Shown here: positions 1 to 8,256 of the stretch, piece by piece
Numbering within the stretch: position 1 is the first letter of the stretch
Layout: each line of letters opens with the position of its first letter
Notes under the pieces: generated by a model
The model's input: only the letters and a program-made list of their open reading frames with translations
Told to the model about the DNA's origin: nothing
Database searches by the model: none
Assembly (NCBI GenBank): GCA_937884015.1
Contig: CALGBV010000273.1
Location: 1 to 19,669 of the forward strand
DNA: 19,669 bases
From: an uncultured Bacteroidales bacterium
Lineage (GTDB): Bacteria > Bacteroidota > Bacteroidia > Bacteroidales > F082
Direction of reading: 5' to 3'
Made by a program: the position numbers and the translations under genes

Positions 1-1040
1 TCTGTAAAGGCAACCTGGTTCATTTTTTTAAGTTTCTGGTTTTTCGCAGCTAATTCATAGGCTTCCGACCATTTTTTTTCGTATGACGGATAAAAACTCT
101 GAAGTTCCTTTATGAGGTCACAGATTTTGTCGGGGGAGAGTGTGTGACACGACATAGGAAATATGTCGGTAGCTGTATAAAAGCAGAGCACTTCACCTGA
201 AATTTTCATGTCGAATGTGATGGGAAGACATTTTATGCTGATGCGTTGACCGAACTTGTCTTTTCTACGAAAGATTTTATCTTCTCCGAATTCTGAAACG
301 AGTTTTTTAAAAGTTTCATTGAATTTCGCGGTCTTGCTCTTGTTGTTCTGACAGTAGTCTCTGATATGGTCGTCGACCATAGAACTTATAGAGTAGACTT
401 TGCAGTCGTCGATTTCTTCACTTTCTTCCATTCTGAGTTCAATGCGGTCGGCAAGCGGTGTGCTTGGTGACGCCGAACTGACGTAATTGTATGATTTGTC
501 GTTTTCAACGACGAATTTGATGAAATCGGCAATGATTTGTTCCTGTGTTGAAAGGTCTTTGTTATGGTCAATCCTGAAAGTGAAGGAATCGACGAGTCTT
601 GTCAGACGTTTGTAGGTGATGGTGGCGGCATCATGTTCGGCGGGAATGGTGAGGGGCGAAAGCAGTGCGGCAATGTCTTTCGTTACTTTTTCAGTGATTG
701 CATATAGGGTTTTTACTTCTCTCAGCGTTCGTTTCAGGTCTGCAACCAGCTTTTCGTAGTTGTAATCCATGAAGTCGTCAACTCTTCTGAACAAGGCTAT
801 GCCCTTGTTGATTTCGATGACAAGGAATTTGTTTTCACGCTGGATGTTGCGGAACTGGAATAATATTTTGTAGCCTTCGATAACCGTCCTGATAGCATAG
901 AACCCATGCGAGGAATTGATCCATTGGCTGCCTTCGGGTAAATATTTCATGATGCTTTTGGTCAGAACCTCAATGGATTCCGGCCTTTCGCCTGATGCTG
1001 GATCTATGTTGATGACGCATCCTAAATAGTTGAATTGCAT
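1..1040 (-). CDS. Unrecognised protein, cut by the left edge of the window
   Basis: An uninterrupted minus-strand reading frame starts at ATG 1038-1040 and runs off position 1, giving at least 346 residues without a stop. The protein starts MQFNYLGCVINIDPASGERP. It is soluble-looking and rich in Lys, Glu and Asp, with no signal peptide or membrane segment. There is a helical stretch around residues 95-125 (VADLKRTLREVKTLYAITEK) and alternating charged segments after it. I recognise no family and assign no function. The open frame, the ordinary codon use and the ATG just after a gene-free AT-rich gap argue that it is real. The C-terminus lies outside the window. The neighbouring EFR1-type gene on the same strand is 103 bases upstream; there is no evidence that they work together. 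Confidence 0.75.
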   Translation of the reverse strand, partial: MQFNYLGCVINIDPASGERPESIEVLTKSIMKYLPEGSQWINSSHGFYAIRTVIEGYKILFQFRNIQRENKFLVIEINKGIALFRRVDDFMDYNYEKLVADLKRTLREVKTLYAITEKVTKDIAALLSPLTIPAEHDAATITYKRLTRLVDSFTFRIDHNKDLSTQEQIIADFIKFVVENDKSYNYVSSASPSTPLADRIELRMEESEEIDDCKVYSISSMVDDHIRDYCQNNKSKTAKFNETFKKLVSEFGEDKIFRRKDKFGQRISIKCLPITFDMKISGEVLCFYTATDIFPMSCHTLSPDKICDLIKELQSFYPSYEKKWSEAYELAAKNQKLKKMNQVAFT

Positions 1041-1081
1041 TTTTGATTCACTTTCGGTTTTTATTCTGCTTCATCAATAAT

Positions 1082-1106
1082 TATACTTGGTTTTTACATT
1101 TTTGCA
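1082..1106 (-). promoter_or_regulatory. Weak candidate promoter for the left-edge gene
   Basis: On the minus strand a TTGCAA hexamer is followed after 16 bases by TATAAT (rc of 1080-1085), about 40 bases before ATG 1040. This resembles a sigma-70 promoter more than the Bacteroidota TAnnTTTG type seen elsewhere in this window, so it may be chance in AT-rich DNA. Confidence 0.2.
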
Positions 1107-1143
1107 AGTGGAAAGTGAATTTTTTCGCAAATGGAGGCTTTTC

Positions 1144-1866
1144 CTATTTCACCCTCGGGTTATAGAACTGCCCGTGTTTCTTGGTCTTGCCGCCAAACTG
1201 AATGGCGAATTTCGGGCAGCGGTGTAGGCAGCCTAAGCAGAAGGCGCATTTGTCGGAGGTCCAAATGGGCTTGCCGTTTTCCAATTTGATGATGCCCGAT
1301 GGACACAGTTTTTCGCAAAGGCCGCAGCTGATGCAATCCTCGCTGACGGTGAAATTCAGCGTCGTCTGCTTCTTATATGATGGGTAGACCAGTGGCGTCA
1401 GCGGCGTGAAGCCTTTGTGACGGTTGAAATCGCCCTTGGCTTGGTTTCTCACTTTTTCGATGATTTCGTCAGTCTTGGGTTCGGCGGCATCGAGAATTTG
1501 TTCCATCTTGGCTTTGTCGCTCACATCGAACATCGGGGTCCAGGTGTCGGGCATGATGACGGAGAACTGGGCATCTGTCTTTCGCCCGAGTGCTTTTTCA
1601 AACATCTTTCCTGCCGCTCCCGTGCTGCCGCCGCAGGTGAAGACGAGATAGACGTAAGGCCAGTTGCTCATTCTGAAATCTTTCAGAAAGTCGAGGACGA
1701 TGTTGGGAATGCCCCAATAGTAGACGGGCATCACAAAACCGAGCGTCTTGCTGTCGGTGCAGCGGATGTCGGTGGTTGCCATGTCGCAGAGGGTCTCGTT
1801 GAGTGCTTCTGCAAGTCTTTGGGCCACATATTTGCTGTTGCCCGTGCCGGAAAAGTAGTAAATCAT
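1144..1866 (-). CDS. EFR1-type flavodoxin / 2x[4Fe-4S] ferredoxin fusion
   Basis: A 240-residue cytoplasmic redox protein. The N-terminus MIYYFSGTGNS is the FMN phosphate-binding loop of a flavodoxin-like fold (about residues 1-150). The C-terminus carries two bacterial ferredoxin clusters, C178-x2-C181-x2-C184-x3-C188-P and C207-x2-C210-x2-C213-x3-C217-P, so it probably binds FMN and two [4Fe-4S] clusters. Proteins of this layout are annotated as EFR1 family ferrodoxins; their physiological partners are largely unknown, so only an electron-transfer role is inferred. The start is ATG 1864-1866. An in-frame TTG at 1890 would add eight residues before the flavodoxin motif, but it lies inside a TAnnTTTG promoter box, so it is not used. 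The gene appears to be transcribed alone from that promoter. Confidence 0.88.
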   Translation of the reverse strand: MIYYFSGTGNSKYVAQRLAEALNETLCDMATTDIRCTDSKTLGFVMPVYYWGIPNIVLDFLKDFRMSNWPYVYLVFTCGGSTGAAGKMFEKALGRKTDAQFSVIMPDTWTPMFDVSDKAKMEQILDAAEPKTDEIIEKVRNQAKGDFNRHKGFTPLTPLVYPSYKKQTTLNFTVSEDCISCGLCEKLCPSGIIKLENGKPIWTSDKCAFCLGCLHRCPKFAIQFGGKTKKHGQFYNPRVK

Positions 1867-1887
1867 AGTCTGAAGATTTAATTGATG

Positions 1888-1921
1888 CAAAAATAACCGA
1901 AAAAGACGGAAATAGGTTCAA
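1888..1921 (-). promoter_or_regulatory. Bacteroidota-type promoter of the EFR1-type gene
   Basis: The minus strand reads TATTTTTG at 1895-1888, a full match to the -7 box TAnnTTTG. A TTG lies 23 bases upstream (1921-1919), at the long end of the 17-23 spacing reported for Bacteroidota. Transcription would start near 1881, giving a leader of about 15 bases before ATG 1866. Confidence 0.5.
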
Positions 1922-1928
1922 TTGAGAT

Positions 1929-1964
1929 GAAAAAAATCACCGCCAGTCCAAACCGACGGTGATT
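1929..1964 (-). terminator. Rho-independent terminator of the T9SS-secreted protein gene
   Basis: AATCACCG (1935-1942) and CGGTGATT (1957-1964) form a perfect 8-bp stem with a 14-base loop. On the minus strand the stem is followed directly by a run of T (rc of 1930-1934). It lies 43 bases beyond the stop codon of the gene at 2007-3356. Confidence 0.7.
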
Positions 1965-1973
1965 ATTTGCTGT

Positions 1974-1997
1974 AGAGACGTTGCGTGCAACGTCTCT
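1974..1997. repeat. Palindromic repeat, copy 1
   Basis: AGAGACGTTGC and its exact reverse complement GCAACGTCTCT flank a 2-base centre GT, a perfect 11-bp hairpin. The same 24 bases recur at 18552-18575. Here the hairpin stands between a stop codon (2007) and a separate terminator hairpin (1929-1964). Palindromes of this type are scattered in intergenic DNA of Bacteroidota; that they form a family in this genome is inferred from two copies. Confidence 0.8.
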
Positions 1998-2006
1998 TGA
2001 TATTTT

Positions 2007-3356
2007 TTACAATCTCACAATCTTCTGCGTCATGCAGCCCGCAGCAGTCTCGATTCTGACGAAATAAACGCCATTGCTGAGGCCGCTGATAGTGTAGCTG
2101 TCGGCATCAAGGTTAATATTCAAGATGGTCTCGCCGCGCATGCCGTAGACCGTCAATTTGGTCATGCCTTTGCAATTGATGTTGAAGGCATCGTCGGATG
2201 GGTTTGGGTAGATGGTGGCCGAAATCATGTTTTCTTCAACGCCGAGGTCTTCTATGTCGACGCATGCAGGTGTGGAAGCTGGTGATGAGCCTTCGATACA
2301 TTCGCTCACCACGGTGTAGCAATGATGTCCGTTTTCAACGTTTTCATCAATGTAATTGGTGGCAGTGAGGTTTTCGGCAATTATTGTGTTGTCTCTGTAA
2401 AGGGTGTATGACAGTGCCGAACTGACGCTGTTCCAAGTGATGATGACATTGGCTCCGTTGACGATGGCCTGCACGTTGGTAGGAGCAGTGCAAGGGTCAG
2501 CGGTGGTGGCGCAGGCCTGGTTCGATGGGCCGGAGATGTTGCCGTTGTCGCAGTTGGTTTTCACCGTGTAGCAGTATTGGGTGCTGTAATCCAGGTTGCT
2601 GTCGGTATAGGTTGTGCCTGAAAGATTGTTGGCAATCATGGTTTCGCCTCTGAATACACTATAAGTTCCTGCGGATGGAGAAGCTGTCCACGACAGATTG
2701 ATGGTGCTTCCTGTAGCCGTTGCCGTGAGGTTGGTAGGTGCTTCGCAGCTGCCGCCGGCTTGGGAGGTGAGGGAGACATCGTCAAGATCGATGAGGTAAA
2801 TGTTTGAGCAGTAGAAGTGGCGGATGGCGATGTAGACGTTCTGTCCGGCATATTGGCTGAGGTCGATGTTGTGTTCGTGCCACGGACCTTGGTCGTCGTC
2901 GCGTGTGCCTTTGTCGTTGAGGTCCCATTCGGCGATGGTGGTGAAATCATCGGGATTGGTGTTGCTTGCAGTTGAGACGGCTACGCCGTAATGTTCGCCA
3001 GGGTAGACGTACCAGTCTAAGCAGACATAGAAAGTGAACACGGAGGTCTCGTCGATGGCTACCAAAGGTGATACGAGGAAGTTGTCAGGATAGAGCCCCC
3101 AGCGGTCCGTTTTTAATGCCGAAGTCCAGCTTTCGGAATAGGCATAACGGGCGCTGCCGTTATGGCCGTCGCCTTGCACTTGAAGCGAAGATGAGTTCAT
3201 CCAGTTGTGACCGTCGCCGTCGGCGTCGATGGTGGTCATGATGCCAAGGGTGCCGTCTTCGAAACCTTCGGAGAAATTGCTGATAGGTCTTTGGGCATTT
3301 GCCAAGCCCATCATGGCAAATAATGCCATTGCCAGAAAAAGTAGATTCTTTCTCAT
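2007..3356 (-). CDS. T9SS-exported protein: adhesin-like domain, two Fn3-like domains, sorting domain
   Basis: A 449-residue secreted protein. Residues 1-21 are a Sec signal peptide ending ANA^Q. Residues about 25-200 (FSEGFEDG at the front, DDVSLTS at the end) resemble the cleaved-adhesin / choice-of-anchor J jelly-roll domain. Two fibronectin-III-like repeats follow at about 205-285 and 290-368, each opening with C-x-A-P-T-N and carrying Cys pairs. The last 75 residues have the T9SS type A sorting pattern: a YPNPSDD motif, then LTVYGMRGE, then a GVYFVRIET strand and a short basic end. In the T9SS this domain takes the protein through the outer membrane, where it is released or anchored. The substrate is unknown. 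The gene has its own promoter and terminator, so it is probably monocistronic. Confidence 0.9.
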   Translation of the reverse strand: MRKNLLFLAMALFAMMGLANAQRPISNFSEGFEDGTLGIMTTIDADGDGHNWMNSSSLQVQGDGHNGSARYAYSESWTSALKTDRWGLYPDNFLVSPLVAIDETSVFTFYVCLDWYVYPGEHYGVAVSTASNTNPDDFTTIAEWDLNDKGTRDDDQGPWHEHNIDLSQYAGQNVYIAIRHFYCSNIYLIDLDDVSLTSQAGGSCEAPTNLTATATGSTINLSWTASPSAGTYSVFRGETMIANNLSGTTYTDSNLDYSTQYCYTVKTNCDNGNISGPSNQACATTADPCTAPTNVQAIVNGANVIITWNSVSSALSYTLYRDNTIIAENLTATNYIDENVENGHHCYTVVSECIEGSSPASTPACVDIEDLGVEENMISATIYPNPSDDAFNINCKGMTKLTVYGMRGETILNINLDADSYTISGLSNGVYFVRIETAAGCMTQKIVRL

Positions 3357-3428
3357 TTCAGTTAGATTTTGTTTGTTTAATATGATATTGTTGACTTAAA
3401 TTCCTCAGTCATTTGATTGTCGTCGCTG

Positions 3429-3462
3429 CAAAGATAGTGTTTTTTTTGTATTTAATGTCAAA
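3429..3462 (-). promoter_or_regulatory. Bacteroidota-type promoter of the T9SS protein gene
   Basis: The minus strand has TTTG (rc of 3459-3462), 22 bases, then TATCTTTG (rc of 3429-3436), a full TAnnTTTG match. The predicted start of transcription near 3422 gives a 5' leader of about 65 bases before ATG 3356. Confidence 0.6.
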
Positions 3463-3484
3463 GAGTGATGATGTGTGAATAAAT

Positions 3485-3518
3485 GCAAAAAAGAGTCTGA
3501 CTGAAGCCAGACTCTTTT
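3485..3518 (-). terminator. Rho-independent terminator of secDF
   Basis: AAAAGAGTCTG (3489-3499) and CAGACTCTTTT (3508-3518) form an 11-bp perfect stem with an 8-base loop, 32 bases beyond the secDF stop. T runs follow on both strands, so it may work in both directions. The genes on both sides are on the minus strand, so its main role is to end the secDF transcript. Confidence 0.75.
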
Positions 3519-3549
3519 GCAAGCAGATTGAAGGTTAATATTTTAGATA

Positions 3550-6500
3550 TTATTTTCTTCTTGAAGATTGTGCATTTTCTTCAATTTCTTCATCCTTTGC
3601 CTTACCTTTCATCAGGACGTAAGCGAATGGAGTTGAGAGGAACACTGAAGAGAATGTACCGGCGATGATACCAACCAACAGGGCGAAGATGAAGCCGCGG
3701 ATGGTGTCGCCACCGAAGATGAAGATGGCCAGCAACACGACGAGGGTTGAACCTGAGGTGTTGAAGGAACGTGTCAATGTGCTGTTGACGGCGTTGACCA
3801 TGTTTTCTTTCCATGTAGCCTTCGGGTGGTTGTTGACGTTCTCACGGATACGGTCGAAGATAACCACGGTAGCATTGATGGAGTAACCGATGACAGTCAG
3901 AACGGCAGCGATGAAGCTCTGGTCGACTTCCATGGTGAATGGCAAGACGTTGTAGAACAACGAATACATACCCAACACGAGGATGGTATCGTGTGCCAAT
4001 GCCATGATGGAAGCGAGACCATACTGCCATTTTCTGAATCTGACGGCGATGTAGCAGAACATCAGGGCCAATGCAACGATGATGGCGATGATGGACTTGC
4101 GGGTAACGTCGCTAGCAATGGTAGCACCGACTTTCTGTGTGCTCAGGATACCGACGGTTTCGTCTTCTGATGAGAACTGGCTCATGGTGAGGTCTTGGCT
4201 ATACATGCCCTTCAAGTTTTCATAAAGGATGACTTGGAGAACTGAATCAACAGCCTGGTTGTCGTTTTCGATCAAGAACTTGGTCGTAATCTTCACCTGA
4301 CCGTTTGTACCGTATGTCTTGACTTCTGGAGTTGACCAATCGCTAACTTCCTGGTCTTCTCTCATTTCAAGAGCGCTGTGGATGGCTGCCTTGTCAATGT
4401 TGACATCGGTCAAAGCATCGCGGACTTGTTCAACCTTAATGGTTGGGTCGTCGAATTGAACGACATAGTTACGGCCACCCTTGAAATCGATGCCGAGGTT
4501 CAGACCTCTTAAAGCAAGTGAACCGACGCTGATGACTACGAAAATACCAGCGATGATGAATGCGGTCTTGCGGAAATTGATGAAATCGAAACTTGTATTC
4601 TGTAAGAAATTGCGGGTAGCGTTGGTGGAGAAAGTGATGTCCTTTTCCTTGTCAAGCATACGGGCAAAGATAAGTCTTGAGATGAAGATAGAGGTGAACA
4701 GTGAGGTCAGGATACCGACGCAGAGGGTGACAGCGAAGCTGTGGACAGGGCCAGTACCTAAGATGATAAGGATGACACCGGTAATCAAGGTGGTGACGTT
4801 ACCGTCGATAATGGCTGAATAAGCATTCTTGTAACCTTCTTCGATGGCGAGTTTCAGACCCTTGCCGTTGCGGACTTCTTCTTTGATACGTTCAAAAATA
4901 ATGACGTTCGAGTCAACAGCCATACCCAAGGTGAGGACGATACCAGCGATACCAGGCAGTGTCAAAACTGAACCGAGGCATGCGAGGACGCCAAACAGGA
5001 AGAATACGTTCACCAACAGAGCGATATCGGCTACGAGACCTGACTTGTTGTAGAAGAACACCATGTAAACCAGAACGAGGATGAAGGCAAATACCATTGA
5101 CCACATACCTTTCTGAACGGCTTCCTTACCGAGTGAAGGACCAACCACTTGTTCTTCAAGGATACGTGCTGGAGCCGGCAATTTACCAGCCTTCAGGATG
5201 TTGGCCAAGTCTTGACCTTCTTCGATGGTCATGCCACCGCCAGAGATGGATGAACGGCCACCGGCGATTTCATCATTAACGTTTGGATAGCTGTAGACAT
5301 AGTCATCAAGGACGATGGCAATCTGTCTGCCGATGTTTTCACCAGTGAGGCGCTTCCAGATCTTGGCACCTTCAGCATTCATCTGAATGGTGACTTCCAC
5401 ATCGTTCTGCTGACCGAAGTCCTGACGTGCGTCGGTGACGACTTCACCACCGAGGGCGCATTTGCCGTCGCGTGACATCTTCAGGGCAACGAGGTCGAGG
5501 ATTTCAACATCGTTCTGACCCTTTTCAGGTTTAACGGTCCAAGCGAACTTCAGGTTGCGTGGGAAGAGGTTTCTGGTATCAGCCAACATTTTGTTGATGG
5601 CAGCGGTATCTTTCACTTGAGCGACACCGACGCGGGCTGTCTGACCAGCAACTACCTGACCAGCTTCGTTCTGATAGAATGAAGGTTGGAGAAGGCTGAA
5701 GAGAGGATTGTTTTCAGCGAATTTGTTGAGTTGTTCGTCTTCTGAAAGTTCTTCTTCACCTTCTTCGTTCATCTGTTCGAGAAGGTCAGCTTCAGCGGTG
5801 CTGTCAGCTTCGGCAACTTCTGTTTCAACGTTTTCTTCTTCAGCAGCAACGGCTTCTTCGCCTTCGGCTGCTGGAGCTTCTTCAGTTTCGACAACTTCTT
5901 CTTCAACAGCTTCGTTGGCGTTCAAGTCTTTGGCAGCCTTGTTATTTTCAGCTATCTTAGCATTGGCAGCATCGAAATACTGAGCGAGTTCGTTGAAGTT
6001 GTAGGTCTCCCAGAATTCCAACTGAGCGGTGCCTTGCAAAAGTTTGCGGACACGCTTTGGATCCTTGATACCTGGCAGTTCGACGAGGATACGGCCTGAG
6101 TTTTCCAATTTCTGGATGTTAGGCTGTGCAACGCCGAAACGGTCGATACGGGTTCTCAGAATCTGATAGGAACGGTCGATAGCGCCATCGCTTTCTTCCT
6201 TCAAGACCTTCAGCACTTCGCTGTTCGTTGAATTGACGGTGATGCCTTTGTCTTTGAATTCATACAGGAAAATTGAAGCAAGTTTTGCGTTAGGATCGAT
6301 TTTTTCGTAAGCTTCGCCGAACAAAGTTACGAAGTCACCTTCACTGTTTTCCAAACCTCTGCTGGCTTGTTCCATAGCCTGGAGGAAAACAGGGTCTTGT
6401 GAATGGCCCGACAGTGCGTTGACAATGTCCTTAACGGAAACTTCAAGGGTGACGTTCATACCGCCCTTCAAGTCCAGACCTAAATTGATTTCTCTTTCTT

Positions 6501-6762
6501 TTGCATCACGATAAGTGAACTTCTTGAATAAGAGGTTGTAAACGTTCGTGTTGCTCACCGAGTCTAAATAGTAAGTCTCTTTAGTCTCTTTCAAGGCTTC
6601 GAGTTGTGACTCGTCTCCATTTGCCAGCTTGCTAGCTTCTGTTTCGGCAAACTTGACTGCCTTCTTTTCAACTCTCTTAGTCACCAAAGTGAATGACAGC
6701 TGATAGAGGAAAATCAATCCGAAGATGATAGCTAACGCTCTAATTGCTCCTTTGTGTTGCAT
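3550..6762 (-). CDS. secDF: Protein translocase subunit SecDF (fused SecD-SecF)
   Basis: A 1070-residue inner-membrane protein that uses the proton gradient to pull exported proteins through SecYEG. SecD half: a first membrane segment at about 8-26, LGLDLKGG near 94-101, the periplasmic P1 region, then the membrane bundle from about 551 with GMAVDSNVIIFERIKEE near 613-629, which carries the conserved proton-pathway Asp. SecF half: a membrane segment at about 733-751, LGIDFKGG near 756, and GYSINATVVIFDRIRENV in the last bundle. The fusion is normal in Bacteroidota, but about 1000 residues is usual. Here about 65 residues (roughly 281-345) are an insertion very rich in Glu and Ala within the SecD periplasmic part. 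The gene has its own promoter and terminator. Confidence 0.96.
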   Translation of the reverse strand: MQHKGAIRALAIIFGLIFLYQLSFTLVTKRVEKKAVKFAETEASKLANGDESQLEALKETKETYYLDSVSNTNVYNLLFKKFTYRDAKEREINLGLDLKGGMNVTLEVSVKDIVNALSGHSQDPVFLQAMEQASRGLENSEGDFVTLFGEAYEKIDPNAKLASIFLYEFKDKGITVNSTNSEVLKVLKEESDGAIDRSYQILRTRIDRFGVAQPNIQKLENSGRILVELPGIKDPKRVRKLLQGTAQLEFWETYNFNELAQYFDAANAKIAENNKAAKDLNANEAVEEEVVETEEAPAAEGEEAVAAEEENVETEVAEADSTAEADLLEQMNEEGEEELSEDEQLNKFAENNPLFSLLQPSFYQNEAGQVVAGQTARVGVAQVKDTAAINKMLADTRNLFPRNLKFAWTVKPEKGQNDVEILDLVALKMSRDGKCALGGEVVTDARQDFGQQNDVEVTIQMNAEGAKIWKRLTGENIGRQIAIVLDDYVYSYPNVNDEIAGGRSSISGGGMTIEEGQDLANILKAGKLPAPARILEEQVVGPSLGKEAVQKGMWSMVFAFILVLVYMVFFYNKSGLVADIALLVNVFFLFGVLACLGSVLTLPGIAGIVLTLGMAVDSNVIIFERIKEEVRNGKGLKLAIEEGYKNAYSAIIDGNVTTLITGVILIILGTGPVHSFAVTLCVGILTSLFTSIFISRLIFARMLDKEKDITFSTNATRNFLQNTSFDFINFRKTAFIIAGIFVVISVGSLALRGLNLGIDFKGGRNYVVQFDDPTIKVEQVRDALTDVNIDKAAIHSALEMREDQEVSDWSTPEVKTYGTNGQVKITTKFLIENDNQAVDSVLQVILYENLKGMYSQDLTMSQFSSEDETVGILSTQKVGATIASDVTRKSIIAIIVALALMFCYIAVRFRKWQYGLASIMALAHDTILVLGMYSLFYNVLPFTMEVDQSFIAAVLTVIGYSINATVVIFDRIRENVNNHPKATWKENMVNAVNSTLTRSFNTSGSTLVVLLAIFIFGGDTIRGFIFALLVGIIAGTFSSVFLSTPFAYVLMKGKAKDEEIEENAQSSRRK

Positions 6763-6838
6763 TTTAAACTAATTTAATTATTTGACTTTTAATTTATTAT
6801 TGTATTTTCTTCTTATTTCTCCACACTATTGGAGGGTG

Positions 6839-6870
6839 CAAAAATAGAACATTTCTTTTCAATTCCCAAA
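6839..6870 (-). promoter_or_regulatory. Bacteroidota-type promoter of secDF
   Basis: The minus strand has TTTG (rc of 6867-6870), 20 bases, then TATTTTTG (rc of 6839-6846): both elements match the consensus with near-ideal spacing. This gives a leader of about 70 AT-rich bases before ATG 6762. It is the best-formed promoter in the window. Confidence 0.65.
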
Positions 6871-6942
6871 AATAATTGAAAATGCTTTTCATTTTACTAT
6901 TTAAAAAAATCCCGTAATAGCGTTTAATTTATTGATTTATAT

Positions 6943-8256
6943 TTATTTATATTTTAACCACTTGAAAATTTCCTTGTAAGAAAGTTTTTTGCCGTACATC
7001 AGGATGCCTGTGCGGTAGATTTTTGCGGCAAACCAGGTCATAAAGACAAATGTCGCGACTAACAAAGCCACTGAAAGTGCTATCTGCCAGATTGGCACGC
7101 CAAACGGAATCCTGACCATCATCGTGATAGGGGAGGTGAAGGGTATCATCGAGAGCCAAAGGCCTAATTGTCCGTCGGGATTGTTGATGATGTAGAACGA
7201 GGCAATGAGCGCAACAATGAGTGGTACTGTAACTGGTAGTGTAAATTGTTGTGAATCAGTATTGTTGTCGACCAACGAACCGATGGCGGCAAAAAGTGTG
7301 CCGTATAGCAAGTAACCGCAAATGAAGAAAACGATGAAGCACAGAATGATGGTGCCGAAATCGATGCTGTTGGCAATGCTGACCACTTGCTGAATGGTTT
7401 CATTGCTCATAATGTCCTTTGTGTCAATGCTTTGCGTCATTACCGTTCCGCTTGAAATGCTTTCAGGATGGGTGATGCCGACGGCTGCCGAGAAACCAAA
7501 GTAAATGGCGCCGGTGAGCAAAACCCACATCACGAATTGGGTCAAGGCGACAAGCGAAACGCCAATGATTTTGCCCATCATCAGTTGGAATGGCTTTATG
7601 GAACTGACAATCACTTCGATGATGCGGTTTGTCTTTTCTTCTGCCACGCCATTCATCACCTGTCCGCCAAAGTTGATGATGAAGAAGTAGATTAGGGTCG
7701 CCAGAATGATGCCTAAAATGAATTGCACCTCCGTAAATGTCTCTTTTTCATTGCCATCATCATCCATTCGCATCACCGAAAGGTTGATGTCGGTCTTAAC
7801 GGCATTGACAATGTCGGGGTCGACGCCAGAGGCTAAGAGTTTCTGCTCCTCGATTTCCTTCTTCATCACTTCCCGAATATAGGTGTCGATGTTGAGCGGG
7901 ACTTGCCGTTTGCTGTAAAGAATGGCATTTGAAGGCACATTGAGTTGGGTCGGAGGTATGTAAAGCGCCATGTCGAAAGCTCCTTGATTGACCATTTCCT
8001 TCACGGAGTCGATGGGTTGCCCTTCAACGATGATGAAAGTCTGCTCCGCGTTGTTGGTGAACCGGTCTTCAAACCAATGGCTTCCGTCGACAACGGCAAT
8101 GGTCCTGCGTTCTTCGCTTGAATTTAATGCCAAAAGAATGGGAACGATGTATAAGGCGGCTAAAAGGATAGGGCCGAGGAAAGTCATGATGATGAAACTG
8201 CGTTTGCGGACGCGGGTCAGGTATTCGCGCTTGATGATGAGTCCAATCTTGTTCAT
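6943..8256 (-). CDS. ABC transporter permease (ABC-2 / NatB-like)
   Basis: A 437-residue membrane protein. The N-terminus MNKIGLIIKREYLTRVRKRS followed by a hydrophobic segment (about 21-44) is typical of ABC-2 type export permeases related to NatB. A large extracytoplasmic domain (about 50-175) comes next, then five or more membrane segments from about 177 on (VQFILGIILATLIYFFIINF first), with the cytoplasmic motif VAEEKTNRIIEVIVSSIKP near 205-225 that is characteristic of the family and contacts the ATPase. Its start codon overlaps the stop codon of the ATPase gene by four bases (ATGA at 8253-8256), so the two are co-translated and form one transporter. The substrate cannot be read from the sequence; in NatAB it is sodium. 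Confidence 0.9.
   Translation of the reverse strand: MNKIGLIIKREYLTRVRKRSFIIMTFLGPILLAALYIVPILLALNSSEERRTIAVVDGSHWFEDRFTNNAEQTFIIVEGQPIDSVKEMVNQGAFDMALYIPPTQLNVPSNAILYSKRQVPLNIDTYIREVMKKEIEEQKLLASGVDPDIVNAVKTDINLSVMRMDDDGNEKETFTEVQFILGIILATLIYFFIINFGGQVMNGVAEEKTNRIIEVIVSSIKPFQLMMGKIIGVSLVALTQFVMWVLLTGAIYFGFSAAVGITHPESISSGTVMTQSIDTKDIMSNETIQQVVSIANSIDFGTIILCFIVFFICGYLLYGTLFAAIGSLVDNNTDSQQFTLPVTVPLIVALIASFYIINNPDGQLGLWLSMIPFTSPITMMVRIPFGVPIWQIALSVALLVATFVFMTWFAAKIYRTGILMYGKKLSYKEIFKWLKYK

Noticed and set aside
1417..1881. 154-codon plus-strand open frame opposite the EFR1-type gene
   Set aside because: The minus-strand frame carries both ferredoxin cluster motifs and a flavodoxin loop; the plus frame has no recognisable feature.
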